From assembly GCA_017525525.1 (NCBI GenBank), contig JAFXSQ010000023.1, positions 1-59,919 on the forward strand: a stretch of DNA of 59,919 nt. The letters are read 5' to 3'. A program made the translations under genes and the position numbers. The DNA is from Lachnospiraceae bacterium. GTDB lineage: Bacteria; Bacillota; Clostridia; Lachnospirales; Lachnospiraceae. The notes under the pieces were generated by a model that saw only the letters and a program-made list of their open reading frames with translations, was not told the DNA's origin and did no database searches. Below, in pieces: positions 35,901 to 43,528 of the stretch. Every line of letters starts with the position of its first letter. The stretch's first letter is position 1.

Positions 35901-37118
35901 ATTACCCGGGAAAAGGCTGATAAGCTTACGGTGCGTTTGAAGGATTATGAGAATAAAATCAATAATACCGATACAGAACCTTCTACCATACTTGTTATTG
36001 CGGAGTTTATGGATTCTCATATGAGCCATATTGAACCGGGATATGAGGCTCCGTTTTCAGCAATACTATTAAGGCAGGCGATGAATGTTGAGGTTTGTCT
36101 AAATGATATGGATAAAAAAATCGAAGGTGGGAAAGTCGGCTTTGCAGAAGTTGTTAATGCTACTGACTTTGACAAGGAATCCGATGAGCTTCACGGTGAT
36201 GTCTATGATTATCATGCTGATGAGGAGGAAGCGTTGAAATCGGTAAGAAAAGAACAGCACGGTATGAGACATAGCGCTAAATCCGAAGCGTTTAGAGAGG
36301 TAAAGCTGCATGTTGGCAGAATAGAGAACGCCGATAAAAAGGTCAAGGCAGAAAAGAAGAGATTTATGGAAGAAATTCGACGCATCGAAGGTGATACCGT
36401 TACGAAGCTTGTGGATGCCGAGAAGCCTGACGAGGATGTGGCTTCTTTGTTGTACAGTTTGAGCAGTCTGTTAGTGACTATTGCGGGAGGAACGGCTAAT
36501 CCTGTGCTTCCTGCCAATCAGGATGAGGCAAAGAATATATGTGGGAAAATGGGAACGAGTGTCTTGAGCCTTATCGATGATGACTTAACAGATCAACAGG
36601 TGCAGGAAGCTGTTGACTTTATGCGGGATAAGGTGATGACAGCGTATGAGGACATAAGAGCTTTTGTTCATTCACCCATAGGAGGTAAGATGATGGGTGC
36701 AAGGAGGGCGGATGACTTTACGCGTTTTCGGCGAGAAGCAGTGAATCCTGAGAACTATTCGGATGACATCGACGGAGTTGCGACACTTAGAATCAAGGCA
36801 GATAGTGTATTTGAGGTGGCTAAGCTGCTTTCAAGCCGAGGAGCGGATATTCCGGAGCAGATGATTGATACACTCTCAAGACTGACGGAGTTCCTGGAAT
36901 GGAGAGAGAATATTTTATCCGAAGTTCTCAAAAGCACAGGCAGTCTTAAGTATTCAGATAAAGAAAAATATATGAGTTTCAATTCAAGTACCAGGGAATA
37001 CGAACTCGATATGCTTGACGGAATCCGAACAACTGATTATGTTAATGATGTAATGGATGATCCCGAAAAGTGGAGTCATCCGGCCTTTGTATGGGATAGG
37101 GAAGAGACACATGAGTGA
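32994..37118 (+). CDS. Giant helical protein of unknown function, 1374 aa
   Basis: ATG 32994 follows AGGAGG by nine bases; an upstream in-frame ATG at 32937 lies inside the preceding gene. The product is almost wholly alpha-helical and highly charged, with many coiled-coil-like heptads (for example around residues 90-230 and 790-860) and a Pro/Ala break near 700. No signal peptide, membrane segment, P-loop or known catalytic motif was found. Base composition matches its neighbours. I do not recognise the family. The length, charge and pairing with a small GNAT-like protein suggest a scaffold or large-complex protein. Confidence 0.7.
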   Translation: MPGPNDRLIKELELEMKKSHVELSPMSEMMKTAAEGFAFAEQGKKLFAVADYQHSELADGSINVHLQGELGALREKQLYDDAALRDAMKRQKLGVKAEIEGELSYREKEASYTKKKGDQEKDAKARSEQLAEVPLDMLRERADSLKKRLGEAIDDDDTLALGQREYDKQYLAVIEDLIETQSSKGKLFGNYKSHIALAKEKYYFYTQESARLIGKEQAKLMMAKTEYTSNLDAAKNASGFPDLFSTIKDINAEEIRRNKGDKAYETLRKAILEYREYAYKVYTLRRELEAINATERNDLAARQSRLAAAGNPIPNRIEDTNDTRNCLWAFKKSIETELSVWKFYADSCAMCMAQLSNIDGKPMINGAYSAHAGYVKTHFGVELDEIKTDEALRDQEICRRIGFESDDSDCDFESDHKSSSNGYVAQRAFEWNATEDVSSDIAEEMIKQGNLTGKEAREAKEACHGVVAMFFSLPALREVKDSTGESHTEILFAGHRERNGDYNAEAYEDLDEDEVISCVQDIATIRTSKDEDAVKKAILARIPRIDEAFDDIDAFMNTGKTAEIFTAKGHDEVFNNTAGLPSFEMKARQLRDMIGYILKQKQCLKGAANDINQQDMPKALYHKWMFLNRALSYVDYRIQIMQKGYKSTPEEWAKDTTVVESFWDKINYEKQQGTDDIGKFLMGLSHKLNRSLKGVLPSAAAPQAPETDVLNTPIAGEEENWSEEDKKTWRRWNAQLREAGRKAEERNREWDAQLEGFSLSEKRDLRRERYESRRYITREQQKDAIMKDLIKASDHAALSAELFYNQGRMIELDGKLDKLPAAAPGRQELVAERMELSLRQSSLQKELEAIERDAEEKTRELLKLVREPENKDTALKEQISALINEGNKKFGPNADGSEDSVLMTRVMPEMLTLKRIVDNPGFSIKEAKEKHAEIMDLIITQFENDAKPYILKCISRSKTALRDDVINGIITREKADKLTVRLKDYENKINNTDTEPSTILVIAEFMDSHMSHIEPGYEAPFSAILLRQAMNVEVCLNDMDKKIEGGKVGFAEVVNATDFDKESDELHGDVYDYHADEEEALKSVRKEQHGMRHSAKSEAFREVKLHVGRIENADKKVKAEKKRFMEEIRRIEGDTVTKLVDAEKPDEDVASLLYSLSSLLVTIAGGTANPVLPANQDEAKNICGKMGTSVLSLIDDDLTDQQVQEAVDFMRDKVMTAYEDIRAFVHSPIGGKMMGARRADDFTRFRREAVNPENYSDDIDGVATLRIKADSVFEVAKLLSSRGADIPEQMIDTLSRLTEFLEWRENILSEVLKSTGSLKYSDKEKYMSFNSSTREYELDMLDGIRTTDYVNDVMDDPEKWSHPAFVWDREETHE

Positions 37119-37125
37119 TAGGTGA

Positions 37126-38013
37126 TTAAGTTTTGCTTAGCGCTCGGTTGATTGTGTTCAGCACATTCTTCTTATCCATGCTCCATTCGGGGGCAATCAA
37201 GGTTTTCTTGTCACCGTCGCCGGTTATGCGGTGGATGACAAGCTTCGTGCCGATAATCTGAACACAGTCGCGGATAAGAGAAGCATATTCATCTAAAGAA
37301 AGACACTTGAATTTACCGGCCTTGTAGTCAGCTGCAAGGTCGGTATTTTCTATTACATGCAGCAACTGGAGCTTTATGCCGTCTGCTCCGCTTGTGTTTA
37401 CGTAGCGGACTGTGGAAAGCATATCCTCGCGGGTTTCGCCGGGGAGTCCGAGGATGACATGGACGATAACGGAGAGTCCTCGATTTTTTAATTCCTCAAC
37501 CGCGCGATCGTATACGGAAAGCTCGTAACCGCGCCTGATGTAGGAAGCGGTTTTTTCGTGAATTGTCTGAAGTCCGAGCTCTACCCAGACAGGCTTGATT
37601 TTGTTTAATTCCGAAAGCAGCTCGAGGACTTCCTCAGGCAGACAGTCCGGACGTGTGGCGATAGACAGTACCTCGACCTCTGGATGGCTGATGGCCTCGG
37701 AAAAAAGACTGCGAAGCTTGCTTACCGGACCGTATGTATTGGTAAATGCCTGAAAGTAAGCTATGTATCCCGCGACTTCGTTCTTCGGGAGCTTGGCGGC
37801 GACACGCTTTTTACCATGCTCAATCTGTTCGGTCACTGAAAGACAGGCGGATTCGGAAAACTCACCCGAACCTGCGCCCGAGCAGAAGATGCATCCCCTT
37901 GTGTCAAGGGTTCCGTCCCTGTTCGGGCAGGTAAAGCCGCCGTTTATGGCAAGCTTGTAAAGTTTTTTGCCGAAGTGGGAGCGGATGTAATTGTTTAGGG
38001 TAATGTAGTTCAT
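37126..38013 (-). CDS. YhcC-like radical SAM protein
   Basis: A 295-aa radical SAM enzyme of the TIGR01212/YhcC family. The start MNYITLNNYIRSHFG and the cluster-binding CPNRDGTLDTRGCIFC segment are typical, followed by the GLQTIHEKTASYIRRG substrate loop. The longer frame to 38127 is translation of a repeat; ATG 38013 is the real start, with AAGGA supplied by the end of that repeat. The reaction of the family is unsettled. It converges on the giant-protein gene with seven bases between stops. Confidence 0.9.
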   Translation of the reverse strand: MNYITLNNYIRSHFGKKLYKLAINGGFTCPNRDGTLDTRGCIFCSGAGSGEFSESACLSVTEQIEHGKKRVAAKLPKNEVAGYIAYFQAFTNTYGPVSKLRSLFSEAISHPEVEVLSIATRPDCLPEEVLELLSELNKIKPVWVELGLQTIHEKTASYIRRGYELSVYDRAVEELKNRGLSVIVHVILGLPGETREDMLSTVRYVNTSGADGIKLQLLHVIENTDLAADYKAGKFKCLSLDEYASLIRDCVQIIGTKLVIHRITGDGDKKTLIAPEWSMDKKNVLNTINRALSKT

Positions 38014-38165
38014 ACTCAAGATCCTTCGCTTTCTGTTGCTTCGCAAGCCATCGCATTTCGTCATAAAGGGTACCGCTTGCGGTGGATTCCTTATGACATC
38101 GAAGGCCGGCACCGTAACGCTTCGCATTACGGTCAGCGTCGCGTTGCTCAGGATGACACTTCGGT
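38014..38165 (-). repeat. Class II composite hairpin repeat, minus orientation
   Basis: Almost identical, inverted, to 22838-23016: the ACCGTAATGC/GCGTTACGGT hairpin, the TCATAAGG...CCCTTTATG hairpin, the TTGCGAAGCAACAG hairpin and the terminal GAAGGATCTT. It points toward the minus-strand radical SAM gene and its end gives that gene's ribosome site. Its other end carries the stop codon of the HD-GYP gene. Confidence 0.9.
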
Positions 38166-38166
38166 G

Positions 38167-39519
38167 TTACTCGTGCAAATTATATTCCGTGTCTTCATCT
38201 ATCAGCTCAAGCATATACTTTGCTATCTCGGAATCAAACTGCGTGCCTAAGTTCTTTTTTATTTCCTCCCTCACAACATCTTGAGGGAGATACTTTCTGT
38301 AGCTTCTGTTCGATGTCATGGCATCATAAGCATCTGCAACGGCTATGATCCTTGCTTCGAGCGGAATATCTTCACCGGAAAGACCGTCAGGGTAACCTTT
38401 TCCGTCGAAGCGTTCATGGTGCCAGCGAGCGCCCTTTAACAGTTCGGGCTTGCTCTTTATCTTGGATAGAATCTCATATCCTATTACGGGGTGTGTCTTG
38501 ATTATCTCGTATTCTTCGTCATTAAGGCGTGACGGCTTGTTGATTATTTCGTTTGGAACTCCTATTTTACCTATGTCATGAAGAAGCCCCATATAGTAGA
38601 TGTTTTCACAGGTTTCCTCGTCCAATCCCATTTTCGCGCTTATCATGCGTGAGTATTTTGCCACTCTTATAGAATGACCGTTAGTGTACTTGTCCTTTGC
38701 ATCTATGGTGTTGGCCAGAGCCTCCATGACCTCAACGGACAGGTTCTTGGTCTCGTTTTTAGCGACGATTGCTTCGTTTGTCGCGTTGATATTGTTGATA
38801 ATGACGTAAAATGCCCAGATAAACAGGAAGAGAACCACCATGGAGAAAACCTGGGATGCCAGAAAGGTTTCATAACCGGCATATGCATATAAGCTGTAAC
38901 TGATAGGAAAATAAAACAAAAGAAAGATAGCAGGTGGGATTGTAAATATCTTCCAGCGTGTCACAATCTCTGTGTCAGACAGTTTGGCAAGCTCCTTTAT
39001 AATAAGATGATATATCAGAAGTGTAGCGATGATCAGAAGAATATGATTTAGTATTGATACAATGTACTGAAGTATTGAACTGAAGGTTACAGGGTCATCT
39101 GAAAGGCCTGTGATCACAGAAAAAATCAGATAGACAAAGGTGACCAGAGACACATTCTTAACCTTTAGCTTCTTTCCGATAAGGCGTGAGAACAGTATTA
39201 TCATAGGAGTGTATAAAACTCCAAATATTGACATCAATACAGCGAGAAAAGAAGAATTGGTCGCAAGTGTGTTTAGTTCGGCTGAAACGTGCCCGGTGGC
39301 GAGAAGGAAAATTATTGCAACAATATAAGCTAAAAATACAAATACAGCAAAAATAATATATGGATTTGTTGCAAGGGTAATAAAAAACAGCTTTATCCGA
39401 TCGTGTCTGTCGCTGTTCTTTAAAAAGCATTTTCTGATTGAATAATAGAACATAAATATAAAAATAAGGGTAAAAGAAATATTTAAAACCATGTCAATAA
39501 GATACAGCGTGTCGTTCAT
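38167..39519 (-). CDS. Membrane HD-GYP phosphodiesterase
   Basis: A 450-aa protein with seven or so hydrophobic segments in the first 240 residues and a C-terminal HD-GYP domain: GHSIRVAKYS, HDIGKIGVP with His314-Asp315, and HHERFDGKGYPDGL. HD-GYP domains hydrolyse cyclic di-GMP. The membrane part is a sensor of unknown signal (7TM-like). A decayed GGDEF gene elsewhere in the window belongs to the same signalling class. The stop codon at 38167-38169 lies at the junction with the class II repeat. Confidence 0.9.
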   Translation of the reverse strand: MNDTLYLIDMVLNISFTLIFIFMFYYSIRKCFLKNSDRHDRIKLFFITLATNPYIIFAVFVFLAYIVAIIFLLATGHVSAELNTLATNSSFLAVLMSIFGVLYTPMIILFSRLIGKKLKVKNVSLVTFVYLIFSVITGLSDDPVTFSSILQYIVSILNHILLIIATLLIYHLIIKELAKLSDTEIVTRWKIFTIPPAIFLLFYFPISYSLYAYAGYETFLASQVFSMVVLFLFIWAFYVIINNINATNEAIVAKNETKNLSVEVMEALANTIDAKDKYTNGHSIRVAKYSRMISAKMGLDEETCENIYYMGLLHDIGKIGVPNEIINKPSRLNDEEYEIIKTHPVIGYEILSKIKSKPELLKGARWHHERFDGKGYPDGLSGEDIPLEARIIAVADAYDAMTSNRSYRKYLPQDVVREEIKKNLGTQFDSEIAKYMLELIDEDTEYNLHE

Positions 39520-39680
39520 TTCCGTTTCCTTTCATCTGCCGTGATATTAACATACAGTAACATAGCATAAGAGCAGGCTTTGTGCAATGAAAATTAAGTA
39601 TATTTGATGTCACTTTATATTGATGGAAAAGCTGGCATTGTAGACAAAATAGACTTTTTAGACTTTTTGTATACTTTATA

Positions 39681-39709
39681 TTGACATATAAGGGTAAAAA
39701 TTGTATTAT
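39681..39709 (+). promoter_or_regulatory. Sigma-A promoter of the methyltransferase-tetR unit
   Basis: Perfect TTGACA (39681-39686), 17-base spacer, TATTAT (39704-39709). The remaining bases of 39520-39758 hold no gene; they show repeated AGACTTTTT words. Confidence 0.85.
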
Positions 39710-39758
39710 GGCAAGAATACAATAGGCTTTGTTTACAAAAGATTTCAGGAGGCATAAG

Positions 39759-40634
39759 ATGTGGATTGCAGATAAGTGGAAGGATTATGAGGTGATAGAC
39801 ACCTCTGGCGGAGAGAAGCTCGAAAGGTGGGATAAGTACATCCTGCTCAGGCCGGATCCGCAGGTAATATGGAACACTGAGAAGAAGAACCCGGCATGGA
39901 AGAAGCTGAACGCGCATTACCACAGGAGCGCAAAGGGCGGTGGAGAGTGGGAATTCTTTAATCTGCCGGAGCAGTGGACGGTAAGCTACGGGGATTTGAA
40001 GTTTAACTTAAAGCCTTTTTCGTTCAAGCACACGGGGCTCTTTCCTGAGCAGGCCGTGAACTGGGACTGGTTCGGCGGCATTATTAAAGATGCTTTGAAG
40101 AAGGAACCGAAAAGAGAGATAAAGGTTTTGAACCTCTTTGCATACACAGGCGGTGCGACTGTTGCGGCCGCAGCAGCGGGTGCGAAGGTTACCCATGTGG
40201 ACGCCTCGAAGGGCATGGTTACCTGGGCAAAGGAAAACGCCGAAAGCTCAGGGCTCGGCGATGCGCCCATACGATGGCTCGTGGATGACTGTGTGAAATT
40301 CGTCGAGAGAGAGTTAAGACGCGGCAATTCATACGATGGAATAATAATGGATCCGCCCTCATACGGCAGAGGCCCGAAGGGCGAGCTTTGGAAGCTCGAG
40401 GAGAGCATACACAGCTTTATCGAGCTTACTGCAAAGCTGCTCTCAAAGGATGCGTTGTTCTTCCTTGTGAATTCATACACAACCGGTCTTTCACCGGCTG
40501 TGCTTGACTACATGATCTCGATTGAGATAGCGAAGAAACGAGGTGGCAGCGTGACCGCATCCGATATAGGACTGCCGGTAACCGAGACCGGACTTGTGCT
40601 TCCGTGCGGCGCAAGCGGAAGATGGACGATTTGA
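39759..40634 (+). CDS. Class I SAM methyltransferase, RlmI-like
   Basis: A 291-aa Rossmann methyltransferase. The SAM loop VLNLFAYTGGATVAAAAAG and the catalytic MDPPSYGRGPKGE (DPPSY) are typical of RlmI/RlmK-type 23S rRNA cytosine methyltransferases; the N-terminal PUA domain is absent. ATG 39759 has AGGAGG eight bases upstream. It is 15 bases before the TetR gene and shares its promoter. The target RNA is not known from sequence. Confidence 0.88.
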   Translation: MWIADKWKDYEVIDTSGGEKLERWDKYILLRPDPQVIWNTEKKNPAWKKLNAHYHRSAKGGGEWEFFNLPEQWTVSYGDLKFNLKPFSFKHTGLFPEQAVNWDWFGGIIKDALKKEPKREIKVLNLFAYTGGATVAAAAAGAKVTHVDASKGMVTWAKENAESSGLGDAPIRWLVDDCVKFVERELRRGNSYDGIIMDPPSYGRGPKGELWKLEESIHSFIELTAKLLSKDALFFLVNSYTTGLSPAVLDYMISIEIAKKRGGSVTASDIGLPVTETGLVLPCGASGRWTI

Positions 40635-40649
40635 AGGGAGATGTAACAC

Positions 40650-41216
40650 ATGGCTGACAAAAGAAGAGACACTAAAAGAGTGATAGCTGAAAGCTTCAAG
40701 GAATTGCTGAAGAAAAATCCCATAGAGAAGATAACAGTGGGTAACATAACAGAGCTTTCGGGTGTGATCCGTCCGACATTTTATAATCATTTCAGCGATA
40801 AGTACGAGGTTTTGGAGTATATCATCAGAAATGATCTTCTACTTCCGATAAAGCCGTTGCTTGCTAACGACATGATAGTAGAGGGCGTGACGCTCCTTAT
40901 GTCCAATATGAATAATGAGATAGATTTCTACAAAAATGCCGTCAGGATAGAGGGACAGAATTCCTTTGAGGTCGTGGCCAGGCAGGAGGTTGCAAAGCTT
41001 CTGCTTGAAATCATGGAGGAACGTTCGGGAGAAGCCACGCATTATAAATACAGATGGCTTACACGTGAGATAGTGGCGGAGTATTATGCGCAGTCGATTA
41101 CATACGTGGCCACAAGCTGGATTAAACAGGATTATTCGATAACACCCAAGGAAATATCTGAGATATATGACTTCCTGACGCATAATAATGTAATAGATGT
41201 GCTTAAATCGTTGTGA
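40650..41216 (+). CDS. TetR/AcrR family transcriptional regulator
   Basis: A 188-aa regulator. The N-terminal HTH spans about residues 25-50 (ITVGNITELSGVIRPTFYNHF then SDKYEVLEY); the C-terminal domain is all-helical and would bind a small inducer. A 21-bp palindrome ATGTAGT-N7-ACTACAT starts 24 bases after its stop, upstream of the MmpL gene, and an equal palindrome overlaps the transcription start of the acyl-CoA synthetase operon at 14888. It is thus the best candidate repressor of both. The site is not upstream of its own promoter. Confidence 0.88.
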   Translation: MADKRRDTKRVIAESFKELLKKNPIEKITVGNITELSGVIRPTFYNHFSDKYEVLEYIIRNDLLLPIKPLLANDMIVEGVTLLMSNMNNEIDFYKNAVRIEGQNSFEVVARQEVAKLLLEIMEERSGEATHYKYRWLTREIVAEYYAQSITYVATSWIKQDYSITPKEISEIYDFLTHNNVIDVLKSL

Positions 41217-41239
41217 TAAAACAAACTATTTTGGTACTA

Positions 41240-41260
41240 ATGTAGTTTATATAACTACAT
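41240..41260. promoter_or_regulatory. TetR-type operator upstream of the MmpL gene
   Basis: ATGTAGT-TTATATA-ACTACAT, arms and spacing identical to 14888-14908. A likely promoter TTGTGA (41211-41216), 18 bases, TACTAA (41235-41240) places the operator just after the -10. The remaining leader to 41387 is AT-rich with no ORF. Confidence 0.78.
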
Positions 41261-41387
41261 AATAATAAAGCTGTATAGAAATAAATGACGAAAATAAGGT
41301 TTTATATCTTTATTTTATTCATTTTCGGGATTATTATTCGTTTGTGGCTTGGGAATACCACAAATATATAGGAAAGAAGTGAAGGAA

Positions 41388-43493
41388 ATGATTAATTTCG
41401 GAAAATGGGTGGTAAAGCACAGGGTGCTCATTCTTGTGATAGCAGTGGTGCTTTTGTTCCCGTCAGCAATCGGATATGTGAAGACGCGTGTCAATTATGA
41501 CATCCTCACATATCTTCCGAGTGAAATCGATACCATGAAGGGACAGCAGATCATGGTCGATGAATTCGGAACCGGCGCATTTTCGATGTGCGTCGTGGAG
41601 GGAATGAGTGATAAAGATGTCTCGGCCCTCAGACAGAAGATGAAGGAAGTAAAGGGTGTAAAGGATGTTATCTGGTACGACTCATTCCTTGATCTTTCGG
41701 TACCGGTAGACCTTCTTCCGGACAAGATAAAGGACGCCTTCATCAACAAGGAAGCGGACTCGACCATAATGTTCGTCCTCTTCCCAACCTCACTTTCGGA
41801 TGATGATACCCTGAAAGCGATAGGCGATTTAAGGAAGGTTATGAATAAGCAGTGCTTCCTGTCGGGCATGTCAGCAGTGGTGCTCGATACGAAGAACCTT
41901 TCCGACAAGGAGACACCGATTTACGTAATAATTGCAGTGATACTTTCATCATTAGTGCTTGCAATTACCATGGACTCGGCGATAATACCGGTGTTCTTCC
42001 TGCTTTCAATCGGAATGGCGATCATTTACAACTTAGGAACAAATGTGTTCCAGGGCGAGATATCCTACATAACACAGGCTCTTGCGGCGGTGCTGCAGCT
42101 CGGTGTCACGATGGACTACTCAATCTTCCTGTGGCACAGCTATGAGGAGAACCGTGAGACTTATCCGGACGATAAGGAAAGGGCCATGGCTCATGCAATC
42201 TCACAGACTATTTCTTCGGTAATCGGAAGCTCGATTACAACGGTTGCAGGTTTTATCGCACTTTGCTTCATGAGCTTCACACTCGGCCTTGACCTCGGTG
42301 TTGTTATGAGTAAGGGCGTTGTTCTCGGAGTAATCGCCTGCGTAACGATCCTTCCGTCGATGATACTTATCTTCGACAAGGTTATTCAGAAGACAAAGCA
42401 TAAGCCGCTGCTTCCCGACTTGGGAAGGATAGGACCCTGGGTAACCAAGCATTTTTACATATTCCTGATACTTTTTGCAGCTTTGCTTGTTCCGGCGTTC
42501 CACGGTTACAGAAACACCGAGGTTTATTACGACCTGATGGGAACGCTTCCGGAAAGCTTAGAGAGCATAACGGCTAATCACAAGCTCGAGGATCAGTACA
42601 ACACGGGTGCTACTCACATGGTACTCCTTTCCAAGGATACATCTACAAAGGATGTTGTCAATATGACAGAGGAGATGGAAAAGGTTGACGGTGTAAAGGC
42701 GGTGCTCGGACTTGACAGCGTGATTGGCGCTAGTATCCCGAAGGAGCTTATTCCGGCGGGCCTGCTCGAGGTCTTCGAGAGCGACAATTACAAGATGATG
42801 ATAATCATGTCAGAGTACGCGGTTGCTTCGGATGAGGTAAATGAACAGTGTACCAGACTGCAGGATATAGTTAAGAAGTATGATGCAAGCGGCATGCTCA
42901 TAGGTGAGGCGCCGTGTACAAAGGATCTTATAGAGATAACCGACAAGGATTTCAAGACTGTCAGCGCGGTTTCAATAGGAGTTATCTTCATGATAATCCT
43001 GATTGTGTTCAGGTCCATAAGCCTTCCGATCATACTGGTTTCGGTTATTGAGTTCGCGATATTCATCAATCTCGGTATTCCGTACTACACGCATACGACG
43101 CTTCCGTTCGTTGCTTCAATCGTAATCGGAACCATACAGCTCGGTGCGACGGTTGACTACGCGATACTTATGACGAATAAGTACAAGAGAGCAAGGAACC
43201 ACGGACTGGTAAAGAGGGATGCGGTTACCGAGGCCATGACAGCTTCGATTCAGTCAATAGTTGTCAGCGCGCTTTCGTTCTTCGCATCAACCTTCGGCGT
43301 AGGACTTTACTCGAATATAGATATGATCAGTTCACTCTGTGTGCTTATGGCAAGAGGTGCCATAATCTCGATGTTTGCGGTATCGCTTGTACTTCCGGCG
43401 ATGTTCATGATTTTCGACGGACTTATCGTACACACAAGCTTCGGATTTAAGGCACAGAAGGAAGAAGAGAAGACAGAGCTTAAAGAGGCTTAA
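41388..43493 (+). CDS. MmpL/RND family transporter
   Basis: A 701-aa membrane protein of the MMPL branch of RND permeases: two similar halves, each with one segment, an extracytoplasmic loop (about 30-160 and 365-500) and five more segments. VTMDYSIFLWHSYEENRE and ATVDYAILMTNKYKRARNHG are the two matching TM4-like motifs with the proton-relay Asp-Tyr. Such proteins export lipids or other hydrophobic molecules. ATG 41388 follows GGAAAGAAG; the longer frame from 41349 has no site. It is operonic with the heptad-repeat lipoprotein and lies behind the TetR operator. Confidence 0.9.
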   Translation: MINFGKWVVKHRVLILVIAVVLLFPSAIGYVKTRVNYDILTYLPSEIDTMKGQQIMVDEFGTGAFSMCVVEGMSDKDVSALRQKMKEVKGVKDVIWYDSFLDLSVPVDLLPDKIKDAFINKEADSTIMFVLFPTSLSDDDTLKAIGDLRKVMNKQCFLSGMSAVVLDTKNLSDKETPIYVIIAVILSSLVLAITMDSAIIPVFFLLSIGMAIIYNLGTNVFQGEISYITQALAAVLQLGVTMDYSIFLWHSYEENRETYPDDKERAMAHAISQTISSVIGSSITTVAGFIALCFMSFTLGLDLGVVMSKGVVLGVIACVTILPSMILIFDKVIQKTKHKPLLPDLGRIGPWVTKHFYIFLILFAALLVPAFHGYRNTEVYYDLMGTLPESLESITANHKLEDQYNTGATHMVLLSKDTSTKDVVNMTEEMEKVDGVKAVLGLDSVIGASIPKELIPAGLLEVFESDNYKMMIIMSEYAVASDEVNEQCTRLQDIVKKYDASGMLIGEAPCTKDLIEITDKDFKTVSAVSIGVIFMIILIVFRSISLPIILVSVIEFAIFINLGIPYYTHTTLPFVASIVIGTIQLGATVDYAILMTNKYKRARNHGLVKRDAVTEAMTASIQSIVVSALSFFASTFGVGLYSNIDMISSLCVLMARGAIISMFAVSLVLPAMFMIFDGLIVHTSFGFKAQKEEEKTELKEA

Positions 43494-43528
43494 ACCGGAT
43501 TATAGGAAAAATGACAGGAGGAATAACC

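Noticed and set aside
38014-38127. N-terminal extension of the radical SAM protein
   Set aside because: The 38 extra residues are translation of the class II repeat; the family starts at MNYITLNNY, which has its own ribosome site.
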